Shown one piece after another: positions 57,905 to 64,000 of a stretch of 64,000 nt of DNA. The stretch comes from Manihot esculenta. Taxonomy: Eukaryota; Streptophyta; Magnoliopsida; Malpighiales; Euphorbiaceae. The stretch spans positions 3,602,343 through 3,666,342 of the forward strand of contig NC_035161.2 of NCBI RefSeq assembly GCF_001659605.2, written 5' to 3'. The notes beneath the pieces were generated by a model. That model saw nothing but the letters and a program-made list of their open reading frames with translations, did not search any database and was not told where the DNA came from. The translations under genes were made by a program, and so were the position numbers. Positions within the stretch are counted from its first letter, which is position 1; every line of letters starts with the position of its first letter.

Positions 57905-58120
57905 ATGGGTCAATTCGATTTTAATTTTAAAAAATTAATTATTTCAATTTGATCAGAAAAATCGATAAAATTAAATTGAATTAATTAAAATCAAGTCTAT
58001 TTTAATCGAATCGAATTAAACTGAATCAGACTAATTTAATTTAAATTAATTTCTATTTAAAATCAATTCAATTTTTATAACTGTTAAAAATTTGAACTCG
58101 AACTGATCAAATATTTACAT
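57905..58120 (+). mobile_element. Truncated hAT MITE family copy
   Basis: About 215 bp resembling the outer parts of 47806-48265 (CAATTCGATTTTAATTTTAA, then AATCGAATCGAATTAAACTG, ending CGAACTGATCAAATATTTAC). The central A/T-rich region is missing. Confidence 0.6.
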
Positions 58121-59980
58121 TTTTTATCACAAAAATTAATAGATAAAAATAATAGAAACTGCCAATAAAAGCTAACCAAAATTGTTGCATGTCAAATTGA
58201 CTCTGTAGTTTTTAATGTGTTGGATGTGATAATCAATTAAATAAAATATGCTTAGAAATAATTGTTTACCATACTAATCTCAAATGATAAAGAACTAAGA
58301 AAAATCAGAAAACCTAATAAAATTTTTTATATATCTTTTTTATTAAAAATAAAAAATTTAAATGTTAAATCTAAAATACTTTAAAATTTAAGTACATACC
58401 TTTACAATCGCACTAAACTCGTAAGCCTCTTTGTTTTTATTCCACGACAACACTTTTAATATTTAATTTTATCAAAATTTATTGAAAGTAAATTTAAATA
58501 ATATATAATTAAATTTTATTAAATAAAATTCAAATAATTCATAGCAGGTAGATTTATTTATAATTGGTCTATCAGATTAAAAAATTTTAAAAATTATAAA
58601 TTTTCATATTTATATCCTAAATTTAAAATTTAATAATAAAATTATTTTTTTATATTTATTTAGATTTTAACTATTAATTTTAATTAATTTTTTTAATTTA
58701 AATATCTACATTAATTTATATTATATTTTGAATTTTAAATAATAAAGTAAAATCTTTCAATTTCTCATAATTTTTCATAATTGTGTAATTTACATTAATT
58801 CATAATTATATTTAAAATTTTAATTTTTAATAATAAAATAAAATCTTTCCTTCATAATTTTTCATAATTATAATTAAAAGAATTAAATTAAATTTAAAAA
58901 AATTAACAGTGAATTATAATATAATTTATAAAGTATTATATTAATAAAATATATAGTCAATTTATTTTATATTAAAAATAAATTTATTTTATATTTATTA
59001 TATACAATATTAAATATATTATATTAAATATATATTTATTACAAATAAATTTTTATTATATAAAATATCACAACTCAACATTATATATTATAGGCATATT
59101 TTTAATATATAAAAAAATTATATTTTATATAATAATATTAAATAAAATAAAATATTATATATTTAAGTTTTTATTTGTTTGACGAAAAATATTTTTTAAG
59201 AAAATGTATTTTATATTTTCTAATTTTTAGATACTAAAATAATTAAGTAATGAAAAATATTTTTTTAATTAAAAAAAGCTTAAATTGTTTATTAAAAATT
59301 TTATTAATATAATTTTATATAAATTTATTAATGTATTTTATTTTTAAATTAAAATTAAATAATAAAAAATAATTTATTTTGTTAAATATTTTTACATATA
59401 AATTATTTTTTGCAAATAAAATAGAGTCTAAATCTATAAAGTTTTTTACCTTTTAAATTTTTATTAATATACTATATATATAAAAGTTAAATGAGAAATA
59501 AATAATAAAAAAGATATTATTAAAATAAAAATATGTGTTTTAAAATTATTATATTAGTTAAACAAAATTTTAAGAATTATATTATAATTTATTATTAATT
59601 TTTCTATATTTAATTTAATTCTCTTCACTATAGTTTATTATTTAAAATTAAAATTTTAAATATAAATGTAAATCGTAAACATAATTTTTTTATTTAATAA
59701 GTCTTAAAAATAATAATTTATATAATTAAAAAAGTTTAATTAAAATTAAGGTGAATGTGAAAAAATTAAATTTATTTTTCCAAATTATAAACTTAAAATA
59801 TAAATATAAAAAATAGTAAAATTTGAAATTTTTTTGGTCTTATAAGCTTTTATAATCCTATTCATTTTTAAACTGGGATTAACAAATTCCAATTAGTTTC
59901 TCATATTTGTTCCGTTAAAAAAAAAGTAAAAATATAATAAAAAGTAAATTAGAAGCTGGGCTGGGCCTCATCTTCCAACC
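58121..59980. other. Very AT-rich intergenic DNA
   Basis: Almost entirely A/T-rich. A stretch at 59165-59440 resembles the AT-rich MITE family (TTATTTGTTTGACGAAAAAT at the left, ATTTGC/AAATAAAATAGAG at the right). No gene seen. Confidence 0.45.
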
Positions 59981-60007
59981 GCTTGGCAATCAACCTACTC
60001 CGCGGTT

Positions 60008-60010
<3 letters not shown>

Positions 60011-60050
<40 letters not shown>

Positions 60051-60079
60051 CGCTCGCTCGCTGTGTGTTTGTGTGTGTG
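60011..60079 (+). repeat. (CT)18, (GCTC)n and (GT)n tracts in the ESP1 leader
   Basis: CT repeat at 60011-60047, then GCTC repeats to ~60062, then GT-rich sequence, ending just before the ATG at 60085. CT-rich leaders are common in plant 5' UTRs and often act in transcription or translation. Confidence 0.9.
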
Positions 60080-60084
60080 AAGCA

Positions 60085-60388
60085 ATGGCGTCAAAGCCAA
60101 TTCCCGGCGATGGATTAACGGAGAATCTCGCCGGTATGACGAAGAACCAGCTCTATGACATTATGTCTCAGATGAAGGTACATGCTCTCTTTATTCTTTT
60201 TCTTCCTACAATCTTCTTATCATGCAAACAACAATTTCTTCTTTCAAACCACTCGAAATGTAACTTATTCATGTCTGTTTTTGTGTATTTTCTTTTTAAT
60301 CTTCATGCAGACATTAATTGAGCAGAACAAGCAACAAGCAAGAGAGATCCTCATCCAGAATCCACTCTTGACGAAGGCCCTTTTCCAG
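60085..60388 (+). CDS. ESP1: First two exons of an ESP1/CstF64-like polyadenylation factor
   Basis: Exons 60085-60177 (31 codons) and 60311-60388 (26 codons) give MASKPIPGDGLTENLAGMTK, NQLYDIMSQMK, then TLIEQNKQQAREILIQNP and LLTKALFQ. This is the hinge domain of CstF64, which binds CstF77 and symplekin in mRNA 3'-end cleavage. Canonical CstF64 has an RNA-recognition motif first; here the hinge begins at the initiator Met, as in Arabidopsis ESP1, an RRM-less relative tied to RNA processing and silencing. The start is supported by the leader just upstream. The next exon (expected to continue with a QIMLG-type sequence) is not found before the window end, so intron 2 would exceed 3.6 kb. Confidence 0.88.
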
Positions 60389-61239
60389 GTTTCTGCTTTT
60401 GATCTCTCTTTGTTTATTTTCTCAAATGTCACAGCCTGTTGTCGTTGTATATTTACAAATAAAGAAATTTTGATCCTTTTTGGGTGATATTATTAGTTTC
60501 TTTCTGCATTTGAGCTTTCTATTGTGTGAATTTCTATGTTTTTGTTGCTGTGATAATATTATGCAGAATTAGGGTTTTGCTCGAGATTTCCCCCATTCAA
60601 CGATAATAGATGAAATTATGCTTTCGATGGGATTATACTAGATAGACAGGTGTTTGAGCCCTTAGCCCCTTAGTCAATCCTTTCCTTTCGGTAGAGGAAA
60701 AATGAAAAAGGATGATGGAACTGGTTACCTTGCTTGAATTAGTTGGATTGACTAAAATTAAATCACTAGAGACGATCAGAGGACTATTCACAATAGCGAA
60801 GTTACATCTTAAATTTGCAGAGTAACTAAGTTTTAATTTGCAGAAAGATCACAACGTTTTCAAAAAGGTCACAAAATTGCTGGAGATCTGCTGGCGGCAG
60901 TATGAAAAGCTATTTTCCTAAATTACAGAAATGGCAATTCTAGGCTAAAGGTTCAACTCCCCCCAACCCATCCACCCCACCCCACTCCACTCTGTCTCTC
61001 CACCCTCTGAATTAGGATGATATTTTCAGCAAGATGCAACTTGAATTGAGCAGAAAATACCTAACTGACTTTATTGAATTGAAAATTGAATTATTTTGAC
61101 TTAATAAATTGAATAAATTGAAGTTTGATTGTCATACTAAAATTCAATTATAAGTTTGACCGTGTGGGAAATCAACCCATTTTACTAATATTTTATTACT
61201 CTATTTATATCTCACAAGATGGAAAAAAGGGAAACAGTG
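60389..61239 (+). other. Start of ESP1 intron 2
   Basis: Donor TTCCAG/gtttct. T-rich at first, then unassigned sequence including a C-rich stretch (about 60956-61008). No exon recognised. Confidence 0.5.
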
Positions 61240-62590
61240 ATTGTTCGAGATATTACTAAGGTATCACAGGACTAGTTTGGCTTTATAGGAATTATGTACT
61301 GGAAGAAAATATAATCTCCACTTTGTATTCATTGACTTAGAAAGACATATGATAGAGTTCTAAAAAAAGTTATTTGATGGAAGTGTCAACCTCAAGTATA
61401 TAAATGTTATTAAGAACATGTATGAGAGGACCGTTATAAGTGTATAGACAGTGGGAGAGGACATGAGTGGGTTTCCCGTAATAGTGAGTTTTACATCATA
61501 AAATGACTTTGAGTTTGTACCTATTTACTTTAGGGACGTTATTAAGGTATTGGAGAACTAGTATGACTTTATAGAAAATACATATGGGAAGGAAAAATAA
61601 TCTCCACAATACATAGTATTTATTGACTAAGTAGTTATAATGGCATATGATAAAGTACTAAGAAAAGTCCTCTGGTGAGTCTTTGAGAATAGAACAATAA
61701 ATCTCAAGCATATAAATGTTATTAAGAACATTGGGAGAGGATATGGACGAGTTTCTCCTAGCAATTGGTTTATATTAGAGATTGAAATTGAGTTAGTACT
61801 TAACTTATGAATGAGAATGAGCTAGGCATTCATATTCAAGATGATATCTCATGCTGGATATTATTTGCAGATGCTATTGTCTTAGTAGATGAAACTAGTG
61901 AAGGAGTTAATTAGAAGTGAAGTGGTGGAAGAGGGCTCTTGAGAATAAGGGTTAAATCTAAGTAGAACTAAGACAGAATGCAAGTGCAAGGTTGGCTTCC
62001 ACAGAAGAATGGAGGTGAGGTTTCTCTAGATGAAGTTTTGGTGCCTTAATGCAATTACTGCAAGTATTTAGCTTCTATCATATAAAAAGATTGGAGCTTT
62101 AGTTGAAAATATAACTCGTAGGATTAATACAAGATGAGTGAATGGAGGACTGCAGCAAGTGTATTATGTGGCCAAAGAACCCCTCAAAGTGAAAAGTTGT
62201 ACAAGACTATAGTTTGTTTAGCTATGTTGTATGAAAGTGAACGGAGGGCATGTAAGGTACAATATACTCATAAGATGAGTATGGTAGAAATGCGGATGTT
62301 AAAATCGATGACTGGTAACATAATACTGATTAGAAATGGCCACATTCATCAGAGGTTGCGTGTAGCACATATTTGTGATAAAATAGAGAGGATCATCTAA
62401 GATGGTTTGTGTAAATCATCAAAATGCCTTAATACAGGACTGTGGTAAGTTGGTAGGGAAGGGGCTATCTAGGATAATGTGGAGGGAGTGGCATCAAAGG
62501 ATTATAAATTTTGGACACTGATGTAGATTAGGTATCTACCTTAGCTAAATGGCAAAAGAAGATTCGTATAGCCAAACCCAATTAGTTTCT
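61240..62590 (+). pseudogene. LINE-type reverse transcriptase remnant in intron 2
   Basis: Scattered blocks of a non-LTR retrotransposon RT in broken frames: an FIDLEKAYDRV-like block near 61328-61360, a degraded active-site region with ADAIVLVDET (~61868-61900), SEKLYKTIVCLAMLYESE (~62190-62240), HKMSMVEMRMLKSMTG (~62272-62320), RNGHIHQRLRVA, and a tail with WQKKIRIAKPN (~62552-62580). The order matches plant LINE RT C-terminal regions. It is far from intact. Confidence 0.8.
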
Positions 62591-63049
62591 CTTTAAAATT
62601 TAGTAGTTGTTTTTTGATGTTTATTACTCCAATTCTTATGTTCCATAAAGTGCCTCATTAATGAGTCAAATGTAACACAAAAATTCGTTTTAATTATTAG
62701 TCTATATAAGCTATGATCAAGTTCATGTGGGAATTTGATCCAGATAAATTGTGGTATGTTGGATTGTGTCACAAGCCTGTTTACAATAAAATCGGTATCC
62801 AAGGTTGAAGCTGTTGGTTTTTCTTGATTTTTTCCTTGCCCAATTGTTGTTGTTGTTGTGAACTCAACGTGGGGAGATCTGTTTATTTTATTTTTGATTT
62901 TCTAGCACTATATATAAGGAATAGTGTTACTGTTTAACACAATTTTATTGGGATAGGAGTCCTAAGGAATAAGAAAACATAGAGACAAGATAAATCAATC
63001 TAATCTTAAAATAAAGGATAAAGCAATTTAATTCTAAAATAAATCAAAT
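62591..63049. other. Unassigned intronic DNA and possible LTR of the minus-strand element
   Basis: Downstream (minus sense) of the chromovirus pol tail, so part may be its 3' LTR, but no boundaries could be set. Contains a (GTT)n run near 62845-62860. Confidence 0.35.
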
Positions 63050-64000
63050 ATTGGAAAAGAGTCCATAATGTCTTTACCCCTTGGACAAAGAGCTTATCCT
63101 CAAGCTCAAAGGTCTATTAAATTAAAACCTTCCAATTGCTTCTTTAGTCACAATGTGCTTTCACTTGGATCACACCAATCGTTGACCTGTAACCAAAATA
63201 ATATCTTACATTAATGCCTTTAATATAATGTTCATCACAGTTGTAACACAGCCCCTTTGCACGTCTATTCACCATTTTGCCTTTAGTTAATCACTTTATC
63301 ATAGGGTCCTGAGGGTTATTACTGTGAATAACTGTGGACTCTGCCTGAGTATTAGTGCTTTGGTTTTGGAGTAAAGTGGATGATGAGGGTGCATACTGTT
63401 TATTTCCTATCCAAATTGGTGAAAAATTTTCTACAGCTCCATTTTGCATCAAAGTTTGTCTTTTTTGGAAGGTCCTTGCTAAGCTCATGACTGTTGCAAG
63501 ATTGGGTGGATTTTGAAGTTCCACATCTGTTCTGATCAATTCAGTTAATCCAGCTGTGAATATCTCTACCTATTGTGCTCCTGTGATTGAGTGTACCCTT
63601 GCTAACAAAGCTTGAAATTACCTATTGTGCTCCTGTGATTGAGTGTACCCTTGCTAACAAAGCTTGAAATTTGTGTTGATACTCTTCCACGCTGTTGGTT
63701 TGTTTCAAGTTGGCCATCTCACCCAAAGAAAGGATTGTTTCTTAGTGGAGATCCAAAGCGCAAATGGTAATAATTTTTAAAAGTCCCCCAAGTTATCTTT
63801 AGTTCTTCCTGTTCTAGTTTAAAAATTTATAATTGAGCCTCTCCAATCATATGGAATGTCACGAGTCCCACTTTGTCGGCTCTTGCTCTTCATAAGTAGG
63901 GAAGCCCAGCTTACCACAGCATGGTACTACAGTATCTAGCATCAACCCGATCTTCAATTCTCTTTGGAAAGTTTGATTGGCTATTGGTTAATTGCTTAGC
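63050..64000 (-). pseudogene. Internally deleted Ty3/gypsy element (gag joined to pol end)
   Basis: Read leftward from the window edge: gag sequence with NLKQTNSVEEYQHKFQALLA (~63690) and VELQNPPNLATVMSLARTF (~63470-63530), then RRAKGLCYNCDE at ~63250, a zinc-finger start whose later His/Cys are lost. Within ~100 bases comes the far end of pol, FELEDKLFVQG (~63090-63125), which normally lies ~4 kb downstream, after the chromodomain. Protease, RT, RNase H and integrase are therefore deleted. It lies opposite to ESP1 in its intron. Confidence 0.75.
63568..63671. repeat. Perfect tandem duplication, 52-bp unit x2, in gag
   Basis: ACCTATTGTGCTCCTGTGAT starts at 63568 and 63620; the units are identical. 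52 is not a multiple of three, so it breaks the gag frame. Confidence 0.95.

Noticed and set aside
1..64000. CRISPR arrays, operons or prokaryotic mobile islands
   Set aside because: The DNA is plainly plant nuclear; tandem repeats here have two or three adjacent copies without regular spacers.

Overview
This 64-kb window is nuclear DNA from a dicot plant. The genes are split by GT-AG introns, intergenic DNA is very AT-rich, LTR retrotransposons and MITEs are abundant, and there is a nuclear RuBisCO small-subunit gene with a plastid transit peptide. A decayed plastid 23S rRNA insertion also lies in the nuclear sequence. Gene and repeat style would fit a woody eudicot such as a member of the Malpighiales/Euphorbiaceae, but that placement is inference only.

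Layout. 1-4.7 kb: the end of a chromovirus-type LTR joined to the decayed pol region of a Tat-lineage Ty3/gypsy element. 5.8-6.1 kb: a MIR319 microRNA gene with its own TATA box. 7.7-8.1 kb: three consistent minus-strand 3' exons of a gene I do not recognise. 9.1-11.0 kb: two DNA transposons, one a Mutator-like MITE and one a hAT-type element with an 8-bp target duplication carrying promoter-like cargo. 11.85-12.29 kb (-): NDUFB10, a subunit of respiratory complex I. 14.2-21.2 kb (+): a 21-exon KIN-14 kinesin with a calponin-homology domain; it contains a U12-type AT-AC intron, a GC-AG intron and a five-fold internal coiled-coil repeat. 21.5-21.9 kb: plastid 23S rRNA fragment. 22.8-23.1 kb (+): SDHAF1, a complex II assembly factor. 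25.1-26.8 kb (+): RBCS with a classic I-box/G-box/I-box promoter. 27.6-34.2 kb: a chromovirus Ty3 element inserted in a Ty1/copia element, both without 5' ends. 35.75-36.97 kb (-): a plant-specific protein of unknown function with a spliced uORF that overlaps its start codon. 41.1-43.9 kb (-): a DUF1666 membrane-anchored protein. 46.9-50.5 kb: a field of MITEs. 50.95-52.47 kb (+): a NAC transcription factor close to ANAC058. 54.1-57.4 kb: a gag-only, pol-less LTR-type element. 60.1 kb to the window end (+): the first two exons of an ESP1/CstF64-like polyadenylation factor, whose following intron is filled by a LINE remnant and an internally deleted Ty3 element.

The genes do not form a pathway. 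NDUFB10 and SDHAF1 both serve mitochondrial respiration, RBCS serves photosynthesis, and MIR319 and the NAC gene are developmental regulators, but these are neighbours rather than an operon-like unit. For the spliced genes I list, exon lengths sum to intact reading frames (KIN-14: 3705 nt; DUF1666: 1791 nt; NAC: 999 nt; the 171-aa protein: 516 nt; RBCS: 555 nt; NDUFB10: 321 nt), which supports the models. I found no clear new gene system. The most unusual features are the U12 intron, the uORF/ATGA overlap, the kinesin repeat expansion, the unrecognised minus-strand exons and the hAT element with promoter-like cargo.
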